Below, piece after piece: positions 44,988 through 55,955 of a DNA stretch of 64,000 nucleotides. The stretch covers positions 2,037,263-2,101,262 of the forward strand of contig OY752148.1 in NCBI GenBank assembly GCA_963573315.1. Direction: 5' to 3'. How positions within the stretch are numbered: position 1 is the stretch's first letter; each line of letters opens with the position of its first letter. The DNA is from Entomortierella parvispora (lineage: Eukaryota; Mortierellomycota; Mortierellomycetes; Mortierellales; Mortierellaceae). The position numbers were made by a program, and so were the translations under genes. The notes beneath the pieces were generated by a model that did not search any database, was not told where the DNA came from, and was given only the letters and a program-made list of their open reading frames with translations.

Positions 44988-47900
44988 ATGGAAAAGAGCC
45001 AAGCTTTTCGAATTGCAGGCTCGACAGCTGAGATCGAATACCTGTCCGTTGATCATATCCAGGGTCAAGATGTCATCTTCTGGGAGGAAATAAAACAAGT
45101 TTTCCCAAGAGTCCACCGTATTCGGTGCCATGGTGTTATTCTCGGCAAGCTGAAGAACGAGGGAGTCTGGTAAAAATGATGCCTTAGTGAGACCGGCGGG
45201 TGAGATGGGAACCAGAAGACCGACACTAACAAGAACTTTTTCCGTAGCTATGACCCACCATGCATCAAGCACCATCCGAATGAAATCCTAGATATCGAGT
45301 TGTTCAAAGACGCCGACGATGATCCAACTGGTCTCACCATGTCAACTTCAACTCTGGCCTCTACGAACAATCCAAACGTCACTGGCGCCACTGCTGTTGC
45401 CAGCAATAGTAAATCCTCATTGGGTCCCATCGACATGGTCTCAAAATCCATTAACGAGCTTGCTGTTGCCCCTCAGATTGTTTCCGTCTCTTCGTCCGCC
45501 GAACCACGATACACGACCCTGACCAGACGAAATACAGAAAATATCCAAAGCGTTGCTGAAGCAATTGAGCTCGCCAACCAGTCTGGACAGCCTCTGAGCA
45601 AGGAGCAACTCGTGTCGCTCATCCGCTCAAATCTATCCCCGACACTACAGGCGCGATCTGGATTCGAACACACTGTCATTCGTGAACTGGGAGCGATTCA
45701 TGATCAAGGTGCCACAACACAGCAGATTGCCCTCAAGGTTTACGAGATTCAAAAACAGATGAACGACAGGTTGATTCTCATCCAAAAGAAGACCGAGGCT
45801 ATCCTTACGCAGCAAGTGGAGCTGGCAGAGTATCCGATTCCTCGATTGTTTATTGTTTTGCCGGAGGAGCTAAAAGAGTATGATCCAGCCAATTGGTTCA
45901 GGACCAAATTCCGCTTGCATTTCATCTGCGAATGTGGAGAGCACACCCAGCCTGCTGGAAGCAACGTCGCCCATCATCTCCACTTGGCGAAACATGAAGG
46001 ATATCTCGTCCGCGAGCCAACCGCTTTTTTCAAAAAGTACGGTCCGTTTCTCATGCTGATGTTGGAGATGATCAAGATTGGCTCTGGTGTCGCAAGCCAT
46101 GTCGTGCCTGCCCTGGCTACTCTTAAAGTGGCCGACCTCGTGGGTTCTGCCCAGCAGAGCATTGCGTCTGTTACCTCCAAGATCGATTATTCACTCAAAT
46201 GTATCGACAAGGAAATGGAAAAACTTCGGTCATCGTCTCTAGGAGAACTCAGTGACACCGATAATCACCCTGTGAATCAACAAGACCTGACCAACTATCT
46301 CAGCAATGTGGAAGCCTTGGAGGGCGTCGAGTTGCGTCAGCTGGGATCCTTCTTGAAGTCGAACGCGGATAATCTTCTTGGGAACCTCTATCGAATGACC
46401 ACTGCGGATGGATATGTCAAATGGGTCTGTCGCGATCACTACCGCACCGGCTATCAAGAGGCACATACCCAGAAACTGCGGGATATTGTCCAGCATGCAA
46501 AAGGAAGGTTAGATGAGCAACTGGGAACAGTCGATATATCATTGAAGTCCAGTTTCGCTGCTGTCGAGTTCTTTGATGCTCTTGCCGGCGCCAAGGGTAT
46601 CCTCGAGCTAATTGTGGATTTAGATTGGGCGTGCACCCGAAACGATGTTAAATTTCTGCATGATGCTGTCAAGAAATCTTCCGTAGCCATTCTCCATGTT
46701 GACCTACAGAAGTTTCAGCCAAGTCGAAGGACCACGTTTTTGTTGATGTCTGGATACGAGTCACTCTATCAAATAGTGGAACTTTCCAATTTAGAATCGG
46801 TCCATCTGGTTCTGCCACATGATATCATCAAACCTTCAAATTTCACTCCAAGAAGACTATCAAGCTTGCGCAGGCTAACCTTTGAGATGGTCGTTGGACG
46901 TGCAGGCAATGATAAGGGTGTAAGAGTACTTTCAGAGATACTTGAAAATAACTCAACCACGATCTCACTGTACTGCTCGAATGGAGAGAAGGGAGCGCAT
47001 GCGTTGTTCGAAGCACTCACAATCAGCTCGAGGCAGACCACAATGGTCATCAGCTACAACTCCATCGGAGAGAAAGGAGCCCAAGCGTTGTCTGAAGCAC
47101 TCAAGACCAACTCGACGCTAACATCTTTGAATATCTTGGAAAACAGGATCGGGGAGAAAGGAGTGCAAGCGTTATCTGAAGCACTCAAGACCAACTCGAC
47201 ACTGATCACTTTGGAAGTCCGTAACAACTCGATCGGAGAGAAAGGAGCCCAAGCGTTGTCTGAAGCACTCAAGACCAACTCGACGCTGACCACTTTGGAC
47301 ATCAGTTGTAACTCAATCTCACAGAAAGGAGCCCAAGCATTGTCTGAAGCACTCAAAATCAACTTGACGCTGACCATTTTAGACATCCAGAGCAACTCAA
47401 TCAGAGAGGAAGGAGCCCAAGCGTTGTCTGGAGCACTCAAGACAAACTCGACGCTGACCACTTTGAACATCAGCTACAACTCCATCGGAGAGAAAGGAGC
47501 CCAAGCATTGTCCGAAGCACTGAAGACCAACTCGATGCTGACCACTTTGGACATCAGGGAAAACTCAATCGGAGAAAAAGGAGCCCAAGCATTGTCCGAA
47601 GTTCTCAAAACGAACACGACGCTGTCCACTCTGCGCATCGGGAGCAACTCGATTAGAGTGAAAGGAGCTCAAGCGTTGTCTGAAGTACTTAAGACCAATT
47701 CAACGCTGACCTCTTTAGACATCGGGGGTAATTGGGCAGGAGACCAAGTGGCCCAAGTGTTGTCCGAAGCACTCAAGACCAACTCGACACTGATAACTTT
47801 GGAAATCTGTAAAAACTCGATCGGAGAGAAAGGAGCCCAAGCGTTGTTTGAAGCACTTAAAACCAACTCTACGCTGACCACCTTGGACATCAAAGGAAAT

Positions 47901-48413
47901 TCGATCGGAGATAAAGGAGCCCAAGCACTGTCTCAAGTACTCAAGACCAACTCGACGCTGACCACTTTGGACATGGGGGGAAACTCAATCGGAGAGAAAG
48001 GAGCCCAAGCGTTGTCTGAAGCACTCAAGACCAACTCGACGCTGACATCTTTGGATATCAGTTACAACACAATCGGAGAGGAAGGAGCCCAAGCGATATC
48101 TGAAGCTCTCAAGACAGACTCGACGCTGACCACTCTGAACATCACGGGAAACTTGATCGAAGAGAGAGGGATTCAAGCGTTGTTTGATGCACTCAAGACC
48201 AACTCTACGCTGACAAATTTGGACATCAGTTATGGCTCGATCAGAGAGGAAGGTGCCCAAGTGCTGTCTGAACCGCTCAATACCAACTCAATGCTGACCA
48301 CTTTGAACACCATTGACAACTCGATCGGAGAAAATGAAGTGCATACAATTGTGGAAGCAGTCAATTCCAACGCGATACTGAGAGAATCCCGCGGAGACGA
48401 TGATGTTCTCTGA
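44988..48413 (+). CDS. Large LRR (ribonuclease-inhibitor type) protein, NLR-like architecture without visible NTPase
   Basis: Exons 44988-45169 and 45248-48413; 1,115 residues. Residues 1-80 form a short module (AFRIAGSTAEIEYLSVDHI, VIFWEEI, HHPNEILDIELF) shared with the paralogue. A Ser/Thr-rich linker follows. The central domain (about 190-560) contains a coiled-coil-like segment (IALKVYEIQKQMNDRLILIQ), PRLFIVLPEE, WFRTKFRLHFICECGEHTQ and FFKKYGPFLMLMLEMIKIG, which may be an amphipathic or membrane-active helix. The C-terminal half is about 17 LRRs of 28 residues (consensus NSIGEKGAQALSEALKTNST). I remember similar FRLHFICECG-type blocks in multidomain proteins of Glomeromycotina and some animals/protists, but this is unverified. 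No Walker A motif is seen, so calling it an NLR immune receptor would go too far. Function unknown; ligand-sensing is an inference from LRR type. Confidence 0.85.
46975..48380 (+). repeat. 84-bp tandem LRR-coding repeats, about 17 units
   Basis: The period is 84 bp (28 codons). The core GGAGAGAAAGGAGCCCAAGC recurs in most units with few changes. The copy number is more than double that of the paralogue at 21.8-22.2 kb. Confidence 0.9.
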
Positions 48414-48655
48414 GAGTAGAAGTGGCCGCATTCAAACCTAGGAGCATGGTGTATTTTTATCAGTAAATTCATCGTATTTATCAAGCCCAAGAACTCCTCG
48501 GCGATTATTTGACAGCGTGAGCAAGCAGGGTTCAGTACATCATAACACGTTACTGAAATACTGTCCGTGGGAGTGAAGTCATGCTCATCCAATGCACGCG
48601 TTTTATAGCTCAAGAATAAAGTTTTTATCGGGTCAAAGGCGATCCAGCTTTAACT
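48414..48655. other. Convergent 3' ends of LRR gene and acyl-CoA synthetase
   Basis: Short convergent spacer. AAGAATAAAG at about 48613 may be the polyadenylation signal of the plus-strand gene. Confidence 0.4.
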
Positions 48656-50310
48656 TTACAACCTCGCCTTCACATCTTTGACAGTATCGTCGACCTTTCC
48701 GGCCTCGCCATCATTGCCAACAAGTCCAAGTTTCGTCATCGACACCTCGAGCTCGTTCAGGACCGTGACGTCCTCAATAGTCGCCGGGATGACCAACTGC
48801 TTGTTCTCCAAACTCTTGCCAGCGATGATATCTCGGATCGTCCTTCGCAGGATCTTGCCAGATCGCGTTTTGGGCAGGCGACGAATGATATAGGTATGTT
48901 GGTAATTGGCAATCGCTCCCAAGTTCTGTCGTACCATCAGCGCCGTCTCCTTCTTGATCGATTCCTCGTCCTGCGTCACGCCAAATTTGAGTACCACCAG
49001 ACCCACAGGGATCTGACCCTTCAACTTGTCCGAGAGTGGGACCACACAGCATTCCGAGATGGCGTGGTGTTCCGCCAAAATTTGTTCTACTGATCCTGTC
49101 GAGAGACGATGTCCAGCCACTTGCATGATGTCGTCCGTTCGAGACATGACATGGACATAGCCGTCATCGTCCACAACTCCTGCATCGCCTGTATCGTAGT
49201 AGCCAGGAAACCTGGATAGATAGCTCTTTTGAAATCCTGCACGGTTGTTCCAGAGTGTGATTAAGGCTGAGGGTGGTAACGGCAGTTTGACAACAATGTT
49301 GCCAAAGGTCGACGGTCCCAATTCCTTGGCAACTCCACCTGTCTCCTCTGGGTCAGACATCACTCTGATATCGTATCCAGGCATGGCCATTCCTGCCGCC
49401 CCCTGTCGGATCGCAATTGAATCGATATGGGTGCCATGAGCATCATAGAGTCCTTGGCAGGCACCCGTGATGGGTGATCCAGACTCGGTCGACCAGTAAT
49501 TGTCCACCACAGGCTTGCCTCCAATGACATGTCTAAAGTGTGCGATCGTTCCTGTATCCGAACGTTCACCGGCCAAGAAAAGACCTCTCAAGTGGTGAAG
49601 GTTATACTTTGCACTCAATTGGGCCTCTGGATCCACTCGACGAATAGCACGCAAAGCCGTAGGGGCAGTGTACCAAATGCTGACCTTGTACTCTTGCAGA
49701 ATTCGGAAGAACGCTCCTGCATCTGGGGTACCGACTGGCTTGCCCTCGTAGAGAACTGTAGAGCAACCAAGCAGGAGAGGTCCGTAACAAATAAAACTGT
49801 GGCCAACCACCCAACCGACATCACTGGCGCAAAAAATCACATCACCCGGCTTTGCTCCAAAGAGCGTTTCCATGGTCGCAAGTGTCTGGGTTGCATGACC
49901 GCCATTATCCCGGACAACTCCCTAAGCAAGAATGCAGGAAAACAAGGTTGTGAGCAACTTGAGCAAATTTCTGGGATCCTCAATTGACGGCCCGGACCCT
50001 GAATTTGGGCGCGCCCAATCTTTTTTTGTAAGCGTCCATCCCTGCTCGCCGCTGTCGCTTTTTTTTTTTACCTTGGGTAAGCCTGTGGTACCACTAGTGT
50101 ACAAAATGTAGAGCGGATGCTGACTTTCAACGGGCACGCAATCTTTGAACTGTTTCCCACCAAGTCGGATCCGCTGCATCTCCTCGTGCCAATCCAAATC
50201 GCCGCGGGAGGCATCCAGAACGGCACGACCGGCGTCCCGCTGGAAGATAATCCTGTGAGCCGGTTTGTGGTCACTCATGTCAATTGCCTTATCCAACATC
50301 TCTAAAGTAC

Positions 50311-50341
<31 letters not shown>

Positions 50342-51793
50342 GAAAACAGTGAGTTTTTTGTTCTTTCACTCTGTCAAAACGGCATTCGGCGCCGACACCA
50401 TGGTTGAGGGCAAGGATAGGAGGAAGGAGTATGATACCTTTGTAAGGGACAATCTTGTTGATTTCAATGCCGCAAGAGCCTCCAATGATTATTTTTGGCT
50501 TGCTGTCGTTAATACGTTTTTGAATCTCCAAGGGGGCGAATCCTCCGAAGACAACCTGAAAGTCCGAGACAAAAAAGAAAGGTCAGCTGTCAATCCACTC
50601 TTCCTGGGTCTGGATGTATTGCCGCCTATGTACTCACACTGTGGGTGACGCCGAGACGGGCGCACGCGAGCATCGCGACCAATGCCTCAGGAACCATGGG
50701 CACTAGACAGGAATGTGGATCAGTTCTGTGGTCTATTCGTCATTCATCCAAAACACGAAAACCATCAATACACCAACACGAATCCGTCCTTACTGTAAAT
50801 AAGAACCATGTCTCCCTTCTTGGCGCCATGGGAAGCAAGGACGCCTGCACAGGTCTGCACTTGTTCCTGCAGCTGTTGGTACGTAATCTGCCTTTTCTCG
50901 TTGTTCAGAGGAGAGTCGTAAAAGATGGCGACCTGTTTCCCACGCCCCGAGAGGACGTGACGATCGATGGCATTGTAGCAAGTGTTGAGTTTCCCGTCCT
51001 TGAACCACGTATAGCCAATGTCCCCTTGAGTGGGCACGGAGTTGGGAGAGGGGTACTGGAGGACTTTGGAATAAGGGACATCCCAATGCAATTGAGATGC
51101 ATAGTTGCCCCAATACGTCTCTGGGTCATGCAGAGATGCTTTTTGCAAATGGACTTGAGGATGGATTTCCATGTCGAGCTGACGGGATGCGGTAGAGGTG
51201 GAGGAGAATGAGGCGATGCGGGAGAGAGAGGAGAGTAATGAGCGCGAGGAAGGGGAAGAAAAGGAAGAAAAGAGGGGGGAGGGAAAGGGCTGGTGGTGGG
51301 TGAAAGCAAGCAAAGGCAAAGGGGACAGGTTGTTTCTGTGCAGCAGCTGGTGGCGGCGGGAAAGTGGGGAAACTGCTCTCGCGGCCAATGTCACTTGCTC
51401 GGAAGAAGAAGAAAGAGGAGAAGAAGAGGAGGAAGAGGAGCAGCAGCAGCATGGACGTGCGGTCGTACCAGTCGGCGTTGTGGAGAAGGACGATCCGAGA
51501 GCAGCGGCCGCAGGGTTTGCCCGCCGGCTCGTGTTTGCTGCAGCAGGCTGGCGGAGCCTTTGTACGCTTGATCGACTGGATTGCATTCTTGAAGGTGCAG
51601 ACGACGACGATGTGGACAGAGGAGGAGGAGGCGATGGCGTCATGGGAACGCCCGTTGGACTGGAGAGGGATCTTACTGCACCAGGGAGAACTCGGTGAGG
51701 GTGGCAGCCAGCATTGGTGGGCACGATGTGCCATGGTGATGTGGAAAGGCGCCTCTCGAAAGAGAAGAGGAGCCGCCTGTGAGTGGAGTACAT
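48656..51793 (-). CDS. Acetyl/propionyl-CoA synthetase-like (ACSS3-type) AMP-forming enzyme
   Basis: Five exons: 50794-51793, 50638-50702, 50438-50555, 50072-50301, 48656-49921; up to 892 residues. It converts a short-chain acid, ATP and CoA to acyl-CoA, AMP and pyrophosphate. Family marks in order: DPETYWGNYASQLHWDVPY, FKDGKLNTCYNAIDRHVLSG, YMPMVPEALVAMLACARLG, VVFGGFA, GSCGIEINKIVPYK, YTSGTTGLPK (AMP-binding P-loop), DVGWVVGHSFICYGPLL, YWSTESGSPI, YDTGDAGVVDDDGYVHVMSR and RTRSGKILRRTIRDI (catalytic Lys). These fit the ACSS3/propionate-CoA ligase branch better than classical Acs1. The roughly 200 residues before DPETYWG are Ser/Pro/Arg-rich and unusual: the true start may be a later Met, or this may be a long mitochondrial presequence. 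The C-terminus is ARL, a possible peroxisomal PTS1. Confidence 0.88.
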
Positions 51794-51962
51794 GGTGGGG
51801 TGTGGGGTGTGGATCAAGGAAAGAAGTAACAGAACTTGGGAGGGAAACGAAAGAGAGTAAAGAAGACGATCCCATATTCCATCCGTATTCCATCCATCCA
51901 ACGCGTCTCGCCCCGTCTCGATCTCGTGCGTGGCTTTGACCCTTGATTTCCTTTATTATTCG

Positions 51963-52400
51963 CTATTCTGCTGGCTGGCTTCCAGCACATGTCCATCGTG
52001 TCTCTGTCTCCACATTGGCCACAACCGTGCATCCTTGCTCCTCCTGGGTTTCATCGGGCGACGCTGGAAATAGTGACGAAGGCAACGACGACGACGACGA
52101 CACGTTGATAATGACTGCATCCGCTGCTGCTCTTGAGGGTATTGCGATCGCTGTCATCGCACTGCAAGAGTCTGGCTGACATGGCTGACCAGATTCCGCA
52201 AAGACGACCGGAAGAGTCGAGGCCGAATACGCGGGAAGGGTCTCTGTCGGCTCTGAAAGAGGGAGGACCAGATTCAAGCGCGTGCCTCTCGGAGACACCC
52301 CCAGGGACTTTCTGTACCGGTCGCTGGCAAAGTAGCACCAGAGACCGCCAAATTGCATGGCGACCCCCATGACAATGACAATAATCCAACTCGACGACAT
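51963..52400 (-). CDS. Small single-pass membrane protein with one LPxY motif (member 2)
   Basis: 145 residues from ATG 52400. A membrane helix at about residues 4-24 (SWIIVIVMGVAMQFGGLWCY) is followed by a basic stretch (DRYRKSLGVSPRGTRL), so the C-terminal tail should be cytosolic by the positive-inside rule. LPAY lies at 55-58. No PPxY is present and the tail is Ser-rich. It resembles the other PY-motif membrane proteins in size and layout but keeps only one motif. It could be a degenerate member, or end early. Confidence 0.5.
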   Translation of the reverse strand: MSSSWIIVIVMGVAMQFGGLWCYFASDRYRKSLGVSPRGTRLNLVLPLSEPTETLPAYSASTLPVVFAESGQPCQPDSCSAMTAIAIPSRAAADAVIINVSSSSSLPSSLFPASPDETQEEQGCTVVANVETETRWTCAGSQPAE

Positions 52401-53635
52401 TCTTGACAATGATAATGATGTTTTCCCTTGTTTCTGGCGGTAGGATTGCGAGTTTCTGCTGATCTGATCGTGCTAGGTAACAGAGGTGGTGGCGCTGTCG
52501 AGGGTGATGGGAATGGTACGAGGTGTCAGAGCTGGTTGCATCGATGTGAAGAATGGAGACACATTGGCAGTGAAAGAGGGAGAAAGTGCAAGTGCGCGCC
52601 GTTGCCGATTGACAGTTTTTATATGAATGCAACGCGTCCGTCCCGAGCACTGTTACCAGAAAACGAGGCATTTTTTTCATCTTGTTGAGCATTGCGCCCA
52701 ATAATGGTTCACCGCTCCAGACGAAAGAAAAAAATAATCGCGCACGGAACATCATTGTCGGAGGTTATATCGAAAAACAACTGCAGATCCATCGCTGGAT
52801 GGCGAAGAACCTTCTTCTGTCCTTTTCCCTCAGCTCGCCGCACCGGGTTCATTTTCCTTGACAGACTGTCATTGCAAGCAAGCACCGTGCTAATTCCGTG
52901 TAATCTCGATTTTTTTTTTTTTTTTTTTTTTTGTAGATTGATCAAACTCGCTGCAGGCAGTTCAGAAAAGTGAAGGGGACTCGAGTCGACCCATGTTCCG
53001 TGGCGAAGAGTCCTTTCACTCTCAAACTTCGACCGTACACCAGAGAGGCTGCGACTCGGCCACAGCGGTACCAGGGCACACTGTCTGTGGCTGTGTGGCT
53101 CTCATTTAAACATTTCCATCCGAAACTCCAATCTGCGCCGTGGGCGGTGCTTCAGGGGGCTTGGCTGTTTGGTGTGTGTAGGCGGTATTTGGTCCCTGAT
53201 CCGTCGACATTTGCAAACATTGCCAAACAGAACCAAAACCATCCACAGAGGCACTTACTCTGGTTATCTCTTGGTGCTTGGATTTGTCAACTCAACTTTG
53301 TTTGTTCCAAAAGTCCAAGAATCGCCGCCGGACCACGGTCCATCCCACTCGTTCATGTTATAAATACCTTGACCAAGGACAGGTCTCTGATAATACCTTT
53401 TGACAATCCCAGTTAGTGATCCACCTTATAGAACAAGCTTGCTAGAGATAAGATGGAACAAGCAGTGGCCAGTGCGTTCGATGAGGCAAGTCCAAGTCTA
53501 CTCTTTCAGGGCGGCAAGAAATACCGTCGGTCACTCAAACAAAAACTCTTGTTGATGTTCAGCGTGCGGACTGAATTCACTGAATTTGGGAAGCAATGAC
53601 GTCCATCGTTTATTTTTTTACATTACTACGACCTA
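52401..53635. other. Intergenic region, no gene seen
   Basis: Only short motif-free ORFs. A 22-T run lies at about 52911-52932, and a TTATT-rich tract near 53610 probably holds the polyadenylation signal of the minus-strand gene that follows. Confidence 0.5.
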
Positions 53636-55753
53636 TCACGGAGTACGATCGTACCTCAAAATTCGAAGATCCTTCAAGAATCTAAATTTGAACTGAAGTT
53701 GCTCCCGCCAATTGCTGATGTGATGCTTTCGGTGGATCTCAGGGTCGCCAACTTTACAAGATTGACAGATATATAACCTTTCTAGCAAGGGTGTCTCTGT
53801 GACGCAATAGTTCTCCCAAGGAACACCATTGCTTTCGGTTGTGCTGCTAGCAGCGTCCAAAGAAATCTGTGGGGCGACGCGACCAAGACCTTCAAACAAG
53901 GAGAGATCCATCATTGGTGCTTTTATCTCGAGATCGATCAAGCGCGGCAGTAGACGCAGAAATGATCTCATGAAAACCAGAGTGCTGGGTCCAGCGTCGC
54001 TCAAAACAGAGTTCATGGCGAAATTCAGGTATAGCTTTGTCAGTGTTCTGGACCATGGCAAAGCGGCTACAAGGTCCTCCCGACTCATCCTCCAGGCGCT
54101 CCCCTGCTCTTGTTCCTGCTCCTGTTTTTGTTTCCCTTCCTCCTGCTCTTCCTCCTGCTTGACCGTCTGTGGCTCCTCTTTTGTCGATTTTGTCGCGAGA
54201 TCTGGGGTGACCATGAAGGAAGCTTGTGCCTGGAGAAATGCCAATTTGATGATCTTTGAACTGTTGAGATATTCTGATCGAAGTTGGAGCTCTTTGAGAT
54301 TTCGACAGAACCGAGAGGTCAAGACCTCGAGGATCCAATTTTCGGAATCGCTGAAGATCTGGATCCTGGAGACTGCGACCGCATCCCGAGTTAGGGTCTT
54401 CACCAAGGTCATCATGGAGAGGTGATACTGATAATCTCTGGTGAAAGGTAAGCAAATCGTGGCAAATTCAAACCCGCCTTTTTCTTGCAGAGACTGGGGT
54501 TTCCTCTGCTCGATCCAGGTTTGTAAACGTCGAGATCCAGTGTACTGGTCGAGCCAGTTAAAGGTGATGTCCATCTTCCTAAGTTTGGGTAAGGGAACAG
54601 TGTATAATGGCAGCGGTTTCATGTGTCGATCTCGTGCTTCCGCTACGGTGAATTTCTGGATATCATCGGTGCTGTCGTTGTTTACTACGCTGGTGCCAAT
54701 GGTGTTGGCAAAGACGCAAAGATCCTCTTCCGGGCCCCACATGTGGCGTCCTGGATCGATAGTCAAGAATTCAACATTTGAAAATAGGGTTATGATCGCC
54801 ATCTTGACCACGAGGCTGACCCAACATTTCATCGATAGGGTCTTCACCGTAGGAGGTAGCCTCTGTAACTGACGCAACTCCCCTCCCCCGTGCATATCTG
54901 TTGGCTGATCCTGGATTTCGACGGTAATTACTGGATCCTTGATATTGACGCCCTCGATGATGAAAGCCTCCAGATTCCTGAGATCGCAGACACAGTCTCG
55001 AAGAGCCTCAAAGGACACAGATCTCGCTCCTTGCATCTTCCCGACAATCTCCCAACTGCGTAACGTCCCAGCAGCGGAACTGTGTCTCAACCGGTTCATA
55101 AACCTGTCAAGGTCCATAGGCGTGCGCAATCCTTGTACAAGCTTTAAGGATTCCAATCGGCTGAGGAGCTGCCCTTCGAGCGGCAATATATCCCACTGAC
55201 TCCATGGAAAAAGATCATCCCCTTTCCCTTTGCTCCCTTGATCTTTTTCCTGGCAGTAGACTGTTATTTCCTCTGTTGAAGTGTCCGTGGGCCAGGTCAT
55301 CCGGGCTGGGTGAAAAGATTGCTCGTGCCACTGGTCAGGACTGAACTTTCCTCGACCCGTGTCCCCCACGTAGACATGACGCAGATTACGACAAGAGTTG
55401 AGAGCCGAAAGGATCCTTTCCTGGTACGGCTGCTGTTCCCGACATGGATCATCCTCAGCCGGCACAGTCTTGAATTTGAGACGTTGGACTTGATCAAGCG
55501 GATGCCACGCTGTCCCTCCTGTATCCGTTGTCGAGATGCTTGCTCCAGCCTCAAACAGCCTTTCAAAAGATGGATACCGATTCAAATCGTTGACGTTGAA
55601 CACGAGGGAGAAGTAGGGGGCGTACAGAAGAAGGGCGGTTTTGTTGGCAGCTCGTAAAGAGTGGAGAGTTGTAGAGTCCATAAACTGGACAATGGCTGCA
55701 AAAAGTTCTGGGATCCTGAAGACTCGGATCCAAGGCTGGTCTATTTCGAGCAT
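53636..55753 (-). CDS. F-box-like protein, long-form family, copy 1
   Basis: A single-exon 705-residue protein starting at ATG 55753. Residues about 10-45 (VFRIPELFAAIVQFMDSTTLHSLRAANKTALLLYAPYFS) form an F-box-like helix bundle. The remainder is leucine-rich with irregular repeats (CRNLRHVYVGD, WDILPLEGQLLSRLESLKLV, LRNLEAFIIEG). A low-complexity E/Q/K insertion lies near residues 540-565. The C-terminus is LQFKFRFLKDLRIL. It is a clear tandem paralogue of the next gene (same motif order) and distinct from the 5-19 kb array. A substrate receptor role is inferred from architecture only. Confidence 0.8.
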   Translation of the reverse strand: MLEIDQPWIRVFRIPELFAAIVQFMDSTTLHSLRAANKTALLLYAPYFSLVFNVNDLNRYPSFERLFEAGASISTTDTGGTAWHPLDQVQRLKFKTVPAEDDPCREQQPYQERILSALNSCRNLRHVYVGDTGRGKFSPDQWHEQSFHPARMTWPTDTSTEEITVYCQEKDQGSKGKGDDLFPWSQWDILPLEGQLLSRLESLKLVQGLRTPMDLDRFMNRLRHSSAAGTLRSWEIVGKMQGARSVSFEALRDCVCDLRNLEAFIIEGVNIKDPVITVEIQDQPTDMHGGGELRQLQRLPPTVKTLSMKCWVSLVVKMAIITLFSNVEFLTIDPGRHMWGPEEDLCVFANTIGTSVVNNDSTDDIQKFTVAEARDRHMKPLPLYTVPLPKLRKMDITFNWLDQYTGSRRLQTWIEQRKPQSLQEKGGFEFATICLPFTRDYQYHLSMMTLVKTLTRDAVAVSRIQIFSDSENWILEVLTSRFCRNLKELQLRSEYLNSSKIIKLAFLQAQASFMVTPDLATKSTKEEPQTVKQEEEQEEGKQKQEQEQEQGSAWRMSREDLVAALPWSRTLTKLYLNFAMNSVLSDAGPSTLVFMRSFLRLLPRLIDLEIKAPMMDLSLFEGLGRVAPQISLDAASSTTESNGVPWENYCVTETPLLERLYICQSCKVGDPEIHRKHHISNWREQLQFKFRFLKDLRILRYDRTP

Positions 55754-55955
55754 GTTGTGGCAGGTGGAAACAAAAGAGGGGATCGCACACCGGATTCTTT
55801 TCTCTGTCCCTCGTGGTGTGGCAGTGCTGTAAAAAAGGGCAATTGATGGTGGTGCGTCTCGATGTGTTTTATTTGTTCTCTATTTTCTTCCGTTGTCGGA
55901 TAGACTATAGATTGGCTGGCAATGAAGACATGGATGACTGGCGACGGATCCAAGT

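Noticed and set aside
44988-48413. Calling the intact LRR gene an NLR immune receptor
   Set aside because: No Walker A/B NTPase motif visible; only LRR type and general layout are NLR-like.
50305-50332. Long A-run as a retroposon tail
   Set aside because: On the coding (minus) strand it is the polypyrimidine tract directly before a 3' splice site of the acyl-CoA synthetase gene.
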